Source: UBA2882 sp964619485 (GTDB lineage Bacteria; Bacillota; Clostridia; Lachnospirales; Lachnospiraceae). From it: DNA of 64,000 nt. Below are positions 52,101-61,114 of the stretch, piece after piece (position 1 is the first letter of the stretch; every line of letters starts with the position of its first letter). A model generated the notes under the pieces. That model ran no database searches. It was given only the letters and a program-made list of their open reading frames with translations, and was not told the origin of the DNA. A program made the translations under genes and the position numbers. The stretch lies in NCBI GenBank assembly GCA_964619485.1, contig CAZUCI010000003.1, positions 11,960 through 75,959 on the forward strand, in the 5' to 3' direction.

Positions 52101-52772
52101 GGAGGAGATTACGCATATGATATGTGTATTCTTGACTGGAGTATGCCGGAAATGAATGGGGTTGAAGTGGCAGGCAGAATCAGGGAAGAGTTTGGAGAAA
52201 AGCTCCCGATTATTATTGCCACCGCATATGACGTATCGGAATTTGAGGATGAGGCGAAGGCAGCAGGCGTTAACAGAGTGATTGCAAAGCCGCTGTTTCA
52301 ATCCACCCTGTTTGATATTCTGGTATCCACCTTTGGAAAATATGATCCAGAGGCCGGCAGCGACATGGCACAGGAGCCTGTTGATATGAAGGGCGTACAT
52401 GTGCTTCTGGCAGAAGATAACGAGATGAATATGGATATTGCCGTTACCATTCTGGAGAAGGCCGGAGTAGAGGTGGATCAGGCAAAGGATGGAAAAGAGG
52501 CCTGTGAAATGTTTTTAAGTAAGGCAGCGGGAACCTACAATCTGATTTTGATGGATGTACAGATGCCGGTGATGGATGGATATGAAGCAACTCAGATGAT
52601 TCGGAAGTCAGCGCATCCGGAAGCAAAGAGCATCCCAATTGTTGCCATGACAGCCAATGCCTTTGCGGAGGATGTGACAGAGGCATTGTCCAAGGGCATG
52701 AATGCTCATATTGCCAAGCCGGTGAACTATGATAAGTTATTTAAGATATTAAAGCAGTTATCCAGAATTTAG
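49119..52772 (+). CDS. BvgS-like hybrid kinase A: SBP-SBP-TM-PAS-HK-REC-REC
   Basis: The 1217-residue protein has a signal-like helix (~15-34), two tandem family-3 solute-binding domains (~40-270 and ~275-510) outside the cell, a TM helix (~519-541), a PAS-like region, HisKA (MSHEIRTPLNA, His714), HATPase (LMNLLSNAVKFTP, GGSGLGLSI), REC1 (ILDWSMPEMNG, Asp1006) and REC2 (LMDVQMPVMDG, Asp1146). Such kinases sense small ligands with the Venus-flytrap pair. No built-in Hpt is present, unlike BvgS; the two Hpt genes just upstream would supply it. Confidence 0.94.
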   Translation: MIRDTGRREQKKKNKLFWHLLCLISVCIFALGLCMPVEAAEENPQILRVGFFAFDGYHNMDEDGCRSGYGYEFIQKVLRYNNYTAQYIGYDKNWSQMQEMLENGEIDILTSAQKTEEREEKFDFSEEIGTSAAILTVKAGNEKIRAGEYSTYDGIRVGVIEGNSRNDRFEELAAEKGFSYELVYYDDMDSLTNDLQNSDKIDAIVTSNLRVIQNEWILEKFATAPFYAMVKKGNTRLLEQINYAIDQLNSSSVGWQDELFDKYYSGTSGESIAFSSTERAYLESLKESNTKIKVLVHPDRAPYSYVENNQARGIIPEIFKEVADKLELPYEFIICDSRKEYSEKKESGEADVVLEARNDISKFEDMGYKLTDPYMNISYAAVERTDHAGEIKSVATIKDAYTSDENFKNLMVDKKVLYFDSLNDCVDAVLNNSADICYMYDYSGQKFASENVRGSLKSTTIPDLKDSLTFAVRAGDDYRLLAVLNKGVASVKENYVDTAIKRNTDFTIGDLTLTQLLWRNPVILVVMIGLFAMVLILLMNAYQRKKNGAKILEKNLELERFIGYVCKSNSSVTEVNYASGKASDYVLRDGHVTVEEYDYPYMDPRSLEQLVYKEDLAFVKMELSHFSIGRLIDEKEEKYLECRLKSGDDYRWFSVTITPIPRDNEHPNNVLIFKRDIDEVKKQEEANRKSLTEALEAANLASESKGSFLSNMSHEIRTPLNAIIGYLTIAKDEDISKEKMSHCIDNCEVASRHLLQIINDILDMSSIESGKLKIAQEEFDLKKEIMDITTIFFRNAKSKGVLFETHLHGVTQEWVIGDQLRLNQVLMNLLSNAVKFTPKSGLVQLIVNQLREDTERVYIQFVVKDTGIGMSEEYMSRIFHPFEQENAGTAKKFGGSGLGLSITNNLVRMMGGKIEVDSRQNEGTTFTVTMYFDRAKEHTPVEPRTEDYSHVHVLVVDDMENECSFVKAMLKRCGVRADSVTSGADALKRLRGRAGGDYAYDMCILDWSMPEMNGVEVAGRIREEFGEKLPIIIATAYDVSEFEDEAKAAGVNRVIAKPLFQSTLFDILVSTFGKYDPEAGSDMAQEPVDMKGVHVLLAEDNEMNMDIAVTILEKAGVEVDQAKDGKEACEMFLSKAAGTYNLILMDVQMPVMDGYEATQMIRKSAHPEAKSIPIVAMTANAFAEDVTEALSKGMNAHIAKPVNYDKLFKILKQLSRI

Positions 52773-52797
52773 GGAGAGGTTAAACGAGGCAGACACC

Positions 52798-54150
52798 ATG
52801 AAGCAATGGGTATGGTTCAGGAAAAAACTTCATAAATCAAAGAGAGGGAAGCAGGGCCTGATTTTACTGCTTCTGTTTGGGGTACTCCTTTCTCTGGCAG
52901 ATCCGGTTCAGGCAGAGGAGCTTCCAGGTCAGAGAGAAACGGTAAAGGCAGAGGAGCTTCCAGATCAGAGAGAAACGGTAAAGGCCGGATTTTTTGCATG
53001 GGATGGTTATCATGTAATAGATGAGGATGGTGTTTACAGCGGTTACGGATATGATTTTTTGAAGATGACGGAGAATTACTGCAATTGGAAAATAGAGTAT
53101 GTAGGATATGACAAGACCTGGTCGGATATGCTTACCATGCTTGACAACGGAGAAATTGATTTGCTGACCTCGGCACAGAAGACAGCAGAATGGACAGAAA
53201 AGTACGATTTTTCTGATGAGCCTATTGGCAACAGTGCCACCATACTTTCGGTAAGGAAAGAGGAGACTGAATATGTGGTGGGAGATCCCGGAACCTATGA
53301 GGGCATGACAGTTGGATGCCTGCAGGGATCAAGCAGAAATGTGAAGCTGGAAAATTTTGCAGATAAGAATCATTTTTCTTATTCCACCAAATATTATGAT
53401 AATCTGGACCAGCTTGAGAAGGCACTTGCCGACAAAGAGGTGGATGCGATTCTGAGTACCAATTTAAGAACGGTCAACGGAGAGACGGTTCTTGAGGAGT
53501 TTGATCCGGTTGATTATTACGCCATCGTCAGAAAAGGAGACACCAGACTGCTTTCACAGCTCAATGAGGCAATCAGCAGAATGAATTTTAATTCGCCCAG
53601 CTGGAAGGATGAGCTTAAGAAAAAGTATTTTTCAGATCCCAAAGAGGAGGATCTGGTATTTAATAAGGAGGAGCTGGATTATTTAAAGCAGGTAAAGGAT
53701 TCCGGAAAGGTATTTACCGTGGTCACCAATCCGGATCTTGCCCCGTACTCCTCCTATGACAGAGAAGGAAATCCCGTGGGAATCGCGCCCGAGCTGTTTG
53801 AAGAAATAGCAGAACGGATTGGGATTGATTATCGGTTCGTCAGCTTCGATACCTATGAGGAATATAATGCCTTTGTAAGAGAGGGAAAGGCAGATATTGA
53901 TCTGACCTGTTTTCACGACTATGGATTGGCTGCAGATCATGGAATTGATATCAGCAATCCCTATATGACAACGTCACTGGCCATGTTAAGCCGGGATACC
54001 TTCGATGGGAACATCCGGAGGATTGCAGTGGTAAACGGTTCTAATCATAATAATACCTACGCCGGCGGACTGTACGATGCCTATGACACGACCATGCTGC
54101 AGACAAATCAGGACAGTGTCAGAGCAGTGCCCGAACAGAATTCTTTATGA
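52798..54150 (+). pseudogene. Sensor half of broken BvgS-like kinase B
   Basis: The 450-residue frame has a signal-like helix, a first solute-binding domain (~60-270) closely like kinase A, and the first part of a second one, then ends with QTNQDSVRAVPEQNSL. Near 54120 the DNA shifts in another frame directly into a kinase H-box. About 200 residues present in kinases A and C (end of SBP2, TM helix, linker) are absent, so an internal deletion with frameshift joined the halves. A 36-bp tandem duplication (52912-52983) doubles AEELPxQRETVK. The product would be an exported, untethered binding protein. Confidence 0.8.
52912..52983 (+). repeat. 36-bp tandem duplication inside kinase B
   Basis: 52912-52947 and 52948-52983 differ by one base and encode a doubled 12-residue unit just after the signal peptide. 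Confidence 0.85.
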
Positions 54151-55652
54151 TGATCAGCCATGAGCTTCGCACGCCACTGAATGCGGTGGTATCCTATCTG
54201 TCAATGATTGGTGAGAAATATGGGGAAGGTGAATGCGTGCAGAAGGCTCAGTCCGCGGCACAGCAGCTGACGGAAATTTCTGACAGTATGCTGGATTACT
54301 CCAGAATTTCATCTGGAACAGTGGAGTTGAAAAATGGCATTATCAGGATAAAAGATGTGATATTACAGGTAGATCAGCTGATTGCACTGAAGGCTGAAGA
54401 AAAAAAACAGAATTATCATTTTGAAATACAGGATGTAGTAAGACAGTATTTATGCGGAGACAGCCTACGCGTTGCGTTGATTTTTCAGAATATTATGGAA
54501 AATGCAGTGAAATTCACACCGGAGGGTGGCACTGTGGAGGCGAAGCTTTCCGAGAAATACGTAGACCAGGAGCATGTTTCACTGGTATTCTCCTGCAGGG
54601 ACAATGGAAAAGGAATGTCTCAGGAGTTTACAAGAAAGATAGATATGGCTTTTCACCAAAGTGATCCGTCCTATTCCAGAACCCACGGTGGTCTTGGCCT
54701 GGGACTGTTTCTCACGCAGTTTTTTGTAAAGCTGATGGATGGAACCTTTGCAGTGGAAAGTAAGGAAGGCGAGGGAAGTACTTTTACCATTACTCTTCCA
54801 ATGAGGAGTCCTTCCATCGAAGAGCTGATTGAGAACAATATTAAATGTCAGCAGGTTCGGACCATTGTCTGTGAGACCGTAGAATATGATCAGCAGATGG
54901 CAAAGGACACTTTGAAAAAAATCGGGGTAAAAGCGGAAATTGCAGAGGATATCGAAAAGGTTAAAAGAAAAATCAAGTCCAGAACAGGTGGACCCTATGA
55001 ATATGGAGTCTGTATTCTGAACATTGATCTGTGGGAGAATTATGTGCAGATTATTGAAGAAATTGCTGCACTTGAAAATGCACCTGAAATATTTGCACTT
55101 TCAGCAGACAGGGAGCGCCTAAGCCAGGTGGCGGACATGGAGCAGGTAAATCACTGCATTTACAAAATGGACAGCTATTTTGAACTGTTTAATTCCTTTA
55201 TTACCGATTTTGGGGAATATAAAAAGGAAGAGAAGCTGGAGGCTTATGATTTCTCCAATGTGCATGCCATGATTGTGGAGGATAACAGAATCAATGCTGA
55301 AATTTTACAGCGTATTCTGCAGAAGTCCAGAATGAAGATTTCTATCTTTGAAAATGGTAAGGCAGCCGTTGATGCATTTGAAGAGGCACCGGAAAACACC
55401 TATCAGGTTATTTTTATGGATATTCAGATGCCTGTTATGAATGGATATGAGGCAGCAGGGGCAATTAGAAATTCGGTAAAGGCACAGGGAGAAAGTATCC
55501 CGATTATTGCCGTAAGTGCAAACGCCTTTCCTGATGATGTAAAAATGTCTCTTTCCATGGGAATGAATGCACACCTTGCAAAGCCGGTAAATGAAAAATT
55601 ATTATTTTCCGAAGTGGAAAAATACTGTAGCGGGGGAACTGTGAATGTTTAA
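54147..55652 (+). pseudogene. Kinase half of broken BvgS-like kinase B
   Basis: The 501-residue frame overlaps the sensor half by 4 bp in another frame. It has HisKA from its first residues (MMISHELRTPLNAV, His5), HATPase (IMENAVKFTPEGG, GLGLGLFLTQ), a degenerate REC1 (CILNIDLWEN) and an intact REC2 (FMDIQMPVMNG, Asp425). In-frame codons upstream of 54147 (SSARTEFF) continue the expected pre-H-box helix, proving the two were once one gene. ATG 54147 has no clear site; translation may depend on the overlap with the upstream stop. It could act as a soluble kinase without input. Confidence 0.8.
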
Positions 55653-58600
55653 GAAGATTAGAAAAATAGTTTGGACAATAGTTTGCTTATTCTTTTTTGC
55701 AGGGCTGTCGTATACCTTTGTATTTGCAGGGGAAACGGGACGGACTGTCCGTGTGGGGGTATATCCCCTGGAAGGGTTTCATTCCTTTGACACAAGTGGA
55801 AACTGCAGTGGCTATGATGTGGATTATCTGAAAAAAATCTCGGGCTATACCGGCTGGAGCTATGAGTATGTGGAAGCATCCAGCTGGTCTGAGGCCATTG
55901 AAATGCTCCGTGAGAATAAAATAGACCTTCTTGCCCCAAGTCAGATAACAGCTGAAAGGCTGGAGGAGTTTGGCTTCAGCTCCTTTCCGATTGGAAAGGT
56001 GTATGCGGCTATTCTTACCACGAAGGATAATGAGACTGTCTATGAGGATTATGAAGCCTTTAATCAAATGACCTTTGGCATCGAGAGTGGCAATACCTAT
56101 GCCAAAATTTTTGAAGATTATAAGGCATTGCACGGCTTTGAACCGAAGATTGTGTTTTTTGACAATCAGAAGGAGCTGGAGGCGGCTCTTCAAAATAAAG
56201 AGGTAGATGCCATTGTTGCCAATGTTATGCGCGCTTCTTCGGATATGAAGCTTCTTGGAAAAGCAGGGACAGCGCAATATTATTACATGTACCGCAAGGA
56301 TGATTTAAAGCTTGGTGAGGAGCTTGCCAACGCATTAAATCAAATAGAAATTGCAGATCCTGATTTTCAGGCCTCTCTGGTTACAGAATATTTTCCAATT
56401 TATAATGAGGACCCCATGACGAAGGAGGAAATTGATTTCGTAAAGAGCCTTCCGACACTCCGGGTGGGAATATGGGATGATTCCAGGCCGATATCCTATG
56501 TGGATGAAAAGACAGGGAAGGTAACAGGGATGACCGTTGATCTTTTGAATCAGATCAGTGAGGCAAGTGGCATTTCCTTTGAATACGTTCTGGTGGATCG
56601 CCACCATCCTAATATGGTTGATTTTAATGAGAAGCAGCTGGACCTTATGGCTGATGTGAGAAGCAACTCCTTTACGCAGAAAAAGTATGAAGGGGATTTG
56701 ACAATCAGCTATGTAGATACCCAGGCTGTTCTTGTAAGCAAAAAAGGCGAGGTGCCTGTCGGAAAGGCACAAAAGATTGCCATACCAAGATGCTCGGATA
56801 ATTTACAGAGCATGCTCAGGGAGTTTTATCCGGATTACAGCTATTCCTATTATAGTACTGTGGAGAATGCCTTTAAGGCAGTTGTGGAGGACAGAGCAGA
56901 CTTTGTCATTGCCAATCAGTATATTGTGGACTATGAGCTGAATAAACCGGTATTTGAGAACCTTCAGGCTGTACCCAATTCCGGGTATGATGAACCCTTT
57001 TCCCTTATGAGAATTCACGGGGCAGAGGACAGTCAGCTGGAAGCACAGTCCACGCTGCTTATTTCTGTATTGAACAAGGCGATTGAACAGGTTGGTTCCT
57101 CCAAGGTTCAACAGTGTATTATTAATTATACAACGGGTATGCCGTACCAGCTGTCCTTTGGAGAAATCTGCTACAAATATCGTATTCCTCTTTCGGTTAT
57201 CGGAGTTTTAGTAGTGCTGATTTGTGCGCTGGCAGCACATTATGTTGCCACGAGAAGGCGTCAGATGGCTGTAATCAGAAATACAAACACAGAGCTTGAG
57301 AGCATGAACTGCCAGCTGGAGGAAGCATTGGAGGATGTGAATCAGGCGAGCAGGGCAAAAAGTCAGTTCCTGGCACAGATGAGTCATGAAATCCGTACGC
57401 CGATGAATGCCATTATCGGACTGTCTACCTTAATTCGCAGCAATCTGGATGATCATATTAAGGTGGAAGATTATCTCAACAAAATTGACGGAAGCTCCAG
57501 ACTTTTACTGGGCATTATCAATGACGTGCTTGACATGTCAGAAATAGAGAACGGAAAGCTGAAAATTGACTGTGCGCCTTATGATTTCAAGCAGGCGATT
57601 TCCAATGTATGTAATATGTTTTACCAGCAGGCATCACAGAAAAACATACAGTTTCAGGTCCACATGAAGGGTGTTACCAGAGAAAAAATCATAGGTGATG
57701 AGCTGCGTGTGAATCAGATTCTGATGAATCTTCTGTCCAATGCAGTGAAATTTACGCCAGCGGAGGGCTGCGTTGACTTTTATATCATCCAGGCAAGTTC
57801 ATCGGGTAACAAGGTTCAATTTCGCTTTATAGTAAAGGATACCGGGTGTGGTATGAGTGAGGAGCTGCAGCAGCGTCTGTTCAGGCCATTTGAGCAGGAG
57901 TCTGCAAGTACGGCCAGAAAGCATGGCGGCAGTGGACTTGGACTGGCTATTGCCAAGGAGCTGGTGGAGTGCATGAATGGAACCATTCAGGTGGAAAGCA
58001 AACCCGGCACGGGGACTGTCTTTACAGTTGATTTGACCTTTGAAGCAGGGGAGGAGAATGAACCGGTTTTCCAGGAGGAATTTAGTGAAATTCGTGTACT
58101 TGTTGTTGATGATGACAGGGAAGCCTGTGCTTACTGTGAAGAAATTTTGGAGCGTATCGGAGTGACACATAGCAGTGCATACTCCGGTGAGGATGCCCTG
58201 GAAATGCTTGGAGAGGCAGAGGATCAGGATAAGCCCTTTAACCTGTGTCTGGTTGACTGGAAAATGCCGCAGATGGATGGTTTAGAGCTGACAGAGGAGA
58301 TTCGCAGTATCTTTGGTGATGATGCGGCCATCGTTGTGCTGACAGCCTATGATTTGAATGAAGTGATGGACAGGGGAAAAGAGGCTGGTGCAAATTTCTT
58401 TATCACCAAACCCCTGTTCCAGTCGGAAATCTATAATGTTTTGATGAAAATTGCCAGCGGAGAGAAGCCTGTTACGGAGAAGAAACCGGAGAAGCAGTAC
58501 CATTATGAGGGAAAAACCATTCTGGTGGTAGATGATGTTGCGTTGAATCTTGAGGTAGTTGTCAGTCTTCTTAAGATGACTGGTGCAAATGTGGTCTGTG

Positions 58601-58896
58601 CAGAGGATGGAAGGCAGGCACTGGACATGTTTGTGGATAATAAGGTGGGAACCTTCGATTGTATTTTTATGGATATCAACATGCCCGTTATGGATGGATA
58701 TGAAGCCACAAAGGCAATCCGCTCCAGTGAAAAGGCAGATGCAGGAACAGTTCCAATCTTTGCCATGACAGCCAATGCCTTTTCCAGTGATGTTACAGAA
58801 GCACTGAATGCCGGTATGAATGGGCATATTGCCAAACCTGTGGAGACAGGCGTTTTATTTCAAACGCTGGATGAGGTTTTTTTAAAGGATGCTTGA
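55645..58896 (+). CDS. BvgS-like hybrid kinase C: SBP-SBP-TM-HK-REC-REC
   Basis: The 1083-residue protein has a signal helix (~10-28), two family-3 solute-binding domains (~32-260, ~270-505), a TM helix (~514-533), HisKA (MSHEIRTPMNA, His581), HATPase (LMNLLSNAVKFTP, GGSGLGLAI), REC1 (LVDWKMPQMDG, Asp871) and REC2 (FMDINMPVMDG, Asp1010). No PAS is seen, unlike kinase A. It overlaps the 3' end of the kinase B remnant by 8 bp. It too lacks an Hpt domain. Confidence 0.94.
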   Translation: MFKKIRKIVWTIVCLFFFAGLSYTFVFAGETGRTVRVGVYPLEGFHSFDTSGNCSGYDVDYLKKISGYTGWSYEYVEASSWSEAIEMLRENKIDLLAPSQITAERLEEFGFSSFPIGKVYAAILTTKDNETVYEDYEAFNQMTFGIESGNTYAKIFEDYKALHGFEPKIVFFDNQKELEAALQNKEVDAIVANVMRASSDMKLLGKAGTAQYYYMYRKDDLKLGEELANALNQIEIADPDFQASLVTEYFPIYNEDPMTKEEIDFVKSLPTLRVGIWDDSRPISYVDEKTGKVTGMTVDLLNQISEASGISFEYVLVDRHHPNMVDFNEKQLDLMADVRSNSFTQKKYEGDLTISYVDTQAVLVSKKGEVPVGKAQKIAIPRCSDNLQSMLREFYPDYSYSYYSTVENAFKAVVEDRADFVIANQYIVDYELNKPVFENLQAVPNSGYDEPFSLMRIHGAEDSQLEAQSTLLISVLNKAIEQVGSSKVQQCIINYTTGMPYQLSFGEICYKYRIPLSVIGVLVVLICALAAHYVATRRRQMAVIRNTNTELESMNCQLEEALEDVNQASRAKSQFLAQMSHEIRTPMNAIIGLSTLIRSNLDDHIKVEDYLNKIDGSSRLLLGIINDVLDMSEIENGKLKIDCAPYDFKQAISNVCNMFYQQASQKNIQFQVHMKGVTREKIIGDELRVNQILMNLLSNAVKFTPAEGCVDFYIIQASSSGNKVQFRFIVKDTGCGMSEELQQRLFRPFEQESASTARKHGGSGLGLAIAKELVECMNGTIQVESKPGTGTVFTVDLTFEAGEENEPVFQEEFSEIRVLVVDDDREACAYCEEILERIGVTHSSAYSGEDALEMLGEAEDQDKPFNLCLVDWKMPQMDGLELTEEIRSIFGDDAAIVVLTAYDLNEVMDRGKEAGANFFITKPLFQSEIYNVLMKIASGEKPVTEKKPEKQYHYEGKTILVVDDVALNLEVVVSLLKMTGANVVCAEDGRQALDMFVDNKVGTFDCIFMDINMPVMDGYEATKAIRSSEKADAGTVPIFAMTANAFSSDVTEALNAGMNGHIAKPVETGVLFQTLDEVFLKDA

Positions 58897-58957
58897 GTTT
58901 TTTAAGCTTGTCTAATTTCGTAAAGGATGCTTGAGTTTTTAAAGCTTGCTCAATTTC
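58883..58957 (+). repeat. 38-bp tandem duplication at the end of kinase C
   Basis: 58883-58920 and 58921-58957 are near copies (TAAAGGATGCTTGAG...). The first copy contains the last codons and stop of the kinase gene. Confidence 0.8.
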
Positions 58958-59034
58958 CTGAAATCTGCAGCCGCTAAAGAAGAATGAATGGTAAAGTAGT
59001 AAGCTTAAGCTAAAAGCTGGAAATCCTAATTTAA

Positions 59035-59201
59035 GCGGGGCAGAAAAGCACTTGAAATGCTATTTCATGCCCCGCTAATTTAAGAAAATGGGATATAAAT
59101 ACCGCCAAATGGTTAGAGTTTGCCCAGAAATGCATTATGTAAACCATTTGGCGGATATCGGCGGGGCACAGAGAGCACTTTTTTATCGTTTCGTGCCCCG
59201 C
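59035..59201 (+). repeat. Three-hairpin block in the 586-bp gap
   Basis: H1: GCGGGGCA (59035-59042) with TGCCCCGC (59068-59075). H2: CCGCCAAATGGTT (59102-59114) with AACCATTTGGCGG (59142-59154), 13 bp perfect. H3: GCGGGGCAC (59161-59169) with GTGCCCCGC (59193-59201). H1 and H3 are diverged direct copies sharing AGCACTT in the loop. They lie between kinase C and the convergent tRNA-Thr and could end transcription from both sides. No gene is present in 58958-59227. Confidence 0.75.
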
Positions 59202-59227
59202 TTGCAAATTATAAATCCAACAAAATA

Positions 59228-59249
59228 GGGAAGTGCATCTGCACTTCCC
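59228..59249 (-). terminator. Terminator of tRNA-Thr
   Basis: A 9-bp stem GGGAAGTGC/GCACTTCCC is followed on the minus strand by CTATTTTG. Confidence 0.75.
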
Positions 59250-59255
59250 TTTAAA

Positions 59256-59328
59256 AGCTGGTAACGGGAGTCGGACCCGTGACCTCCGCATTACCAATGC
59301 GACGCTCTACCACCTGAGCCATACCAGC
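59256..59328 (-). tRNA. tRNA-Thr (anticodon GGT)
   Basis: On the minus strand the acceptor GCTGGTA/TACCAGC, D-arm GCTC/GAGC, anticodon stem TCGCA/TGCGG with loop TTGGTAA (anticodon GGT, reads ACC/ACT), and T-arm ACGGG/CCCGT with GTCCGACTC-type loop all fold. The discriminator is T and no CCA is encoded. Confidence 0.95.
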
Positions 59329-59482
59329 TTGTGTCAATTGTTTAACCCACGAGTGATATTTTAACAAAGGATGATTTATTTGTCAATGCTTGCGTTGTTT
59401 TATTTGATAAACATTTCTTGTTATGGTAAAATTTGGTGAAGAGAAGCAGTAAAAATAGTATATTATTGGGGAATAAATACAG

Positions 59483-61114
59483 ATGAGCAGAGACGAAAGA
59501 ACAGAAAACGCAAAAAAAATAAATAGATTCCTGGCAAAGGTGATATTGGTTTTTCTGATTTTTATTCCAGTTCTTTTTGTATTGCTGCAAATCGAAAAGA
59601 GCACGATACCGCTTCCGGTGCTTCTTGGCATCTGCTTTGTTTTTATGTTTGGATCCCTGTTTCCGCTTTTTGCAAACAGAATTTTTTATGATGAAGGATT
59701 GATTGCCAATCTCATTTTGTTTTGTATGGCGGGCATGTTCCTTCTGATTGCAATTAATCCTTTTGTGGAGCTCTCGGGGATTTACATTCTGCTTCCGCTG
59801 CTGAGTCTTTTGTACTGTGATGAAAAATTATCTTTGAGAATGTGTCTGACAGGTTATTTTATTATGATTTTTGCCTGTTTTTTCAGAAACAGCTGTCTGG
59901 ATAAAAGCATTTCTCTGGTTTACAGCAATGACAATATCTATATCACTATCCTGAAGTTTTCATTGGAATATCTGTTATTTGCAGTGGTTATCTGCAAAGC
60001 TTCGTCCTATTTTGACTCAAATTTCTCATGGAGGGGCAATGGTGCTTCTGTGGAAAAAGATGGGAAACAAAACAGATATGAAGTGGCACCTGGATCAGAC
60101 AGTACAGTAAAGAACAGGGGAGAAGGCCGTGAGGAGAAGCCACAGGATACAGGCTATGATACGCAGTCCTTTTTTCATGACATTGATAAGGATTTGAATT
60201 CTCTGATTAAGGGAAAAGAAAAAATCATGCAGGTACAGCTGGATGAACAGCTTCCAGTCAGACTGCAGGGGGATAAAAAGAAGCTGAGACAGGCCTTGAC
60301 CGGAATCTGTTCGGACCTTTTGATGTATCACTCAAAAGCTGCTGTTACCATGGAGGTCAGCTTTGATGATGGAATCTGTGCCAAAAGAGGACAGAATATT
60401 ACCCTGGTGGTGCGGATTAAGGGTGATTCCAATATTGCTGCTGAAACAGCAAACAAAACAGCTCTTGGCTACTTTCTTGGCAAAAATATCGTGGAGGAGC
60501 TTCACGGTGGATTTGAGGATCTGTCCAGTCGTCATGAGGCATTTTTTAAAATCACACTTTTGCAGAGGGTGGCAGATGAAAAAACAATCGAACAGAGGAT
60601 GGAACAGCAGAACATTGAGATTATGAAGCTGAAGCAGCAGGCTCTTAAGAAGAAGGAAAACCGAATGTTTAAGCAGCAGGTAAAAGCCCTGGTTGTTGAT
60701 GACAGCCGTGAGGTATGCAAGCTGGTATCAGCCATTCTATCCGGAGTCGGAGTTGAAAGTGAGAGTGCCTATTCTGGCGCTGAAGCACTGGAGCTGTTGG
60801 AAAGTAAGGATTTTCAGATTGTTTTTCTGGACTATATGATGCCGGAAAAGAGTGGCGCAGAAACAGTGCGTGAGCTTAGATTTTTGCCAGATTCATATTA
60901 TAAAAAGGTCCCTGTGGTTTTGATGACGGTCAATACCAAGGAGGATGTCCGAGAAGAAGCGATTGAGAATGGATTTAACGATTGTATCAGGAAACCAATC
61001 AGTGGTGATGAGCTGCGGGAATGTTTACAAAAGTGGATTAAGGAAGAGATTCCGGTAACCTATGAGGAATATAGAAAACAGCAGGAAAAGGACTATAGCA
61101 GAGAGCATGAATGA
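59483..61114 (+). CDS. Membrane protein with degenerate kinase ATPase domain and receiver
   Basis: The 543-residue protein has six TM helices (~18-185), a linker (~190-235), an HATPase-like region (~240-365) and a REC domain (~400-525; ALVVDDSREVC, Asp450 in FLDYMMPEKSG, Lys in CIRKPIS). The segment where kinases have the ATP-binding Asn reads TGICSDLLMYHSK, without Asn, and no H-box is seen where expected; glycine motifs are weak. It is therefore probably a pseudokinase that passes a membrane signal to its own or another receiver. It overlaps the next gene. Confidence 0.82.
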   Translation: MSRDERTENAKKINRFLAKVILVFLIFIPVLFVLLQIEKSTIPLPVLLGICFVFMFGSLFPLFANRIFYDEGLIANLILFCMAGMFLLIAINPFVELSGIYILLPLLSLLYCDEKLSLRMCLTGYFIMIFACFFRNSCLDKSISLVYSNDNIYITILKFSLEYLLFAVVICKASSYFDSNFSWRGNGASVEKDGKQNRYEVAPGSDSTVKNRGEGREEKPQDTGYDTQSFFHDIDKDLNSLIKGKEKIMQVQLDEQLPVRLQGDKKKLRQALTGICSDLLMYHSKAAVTMEVSFDDGICAKRGQNITLVVRIKGDSNIAAETANKTALGYFLGKNIVEELHGGFEDLSSRHEAFFKITLLQRVADEKTIEQRMEQQNIEIMKLKQQALKKKENRMFKQQVKALVVDDSREVCKLVSAILSGVGVESESAYSGAEALELLESKDFQIVFLDYMMPEKSGAETVRELRFLPDSYYKKVPVVLMTVNTKEDVREEAIENGFNDCIRKPISGDELRECLQKWIKEEIPVTYEEYRKQQEKDYSREHE

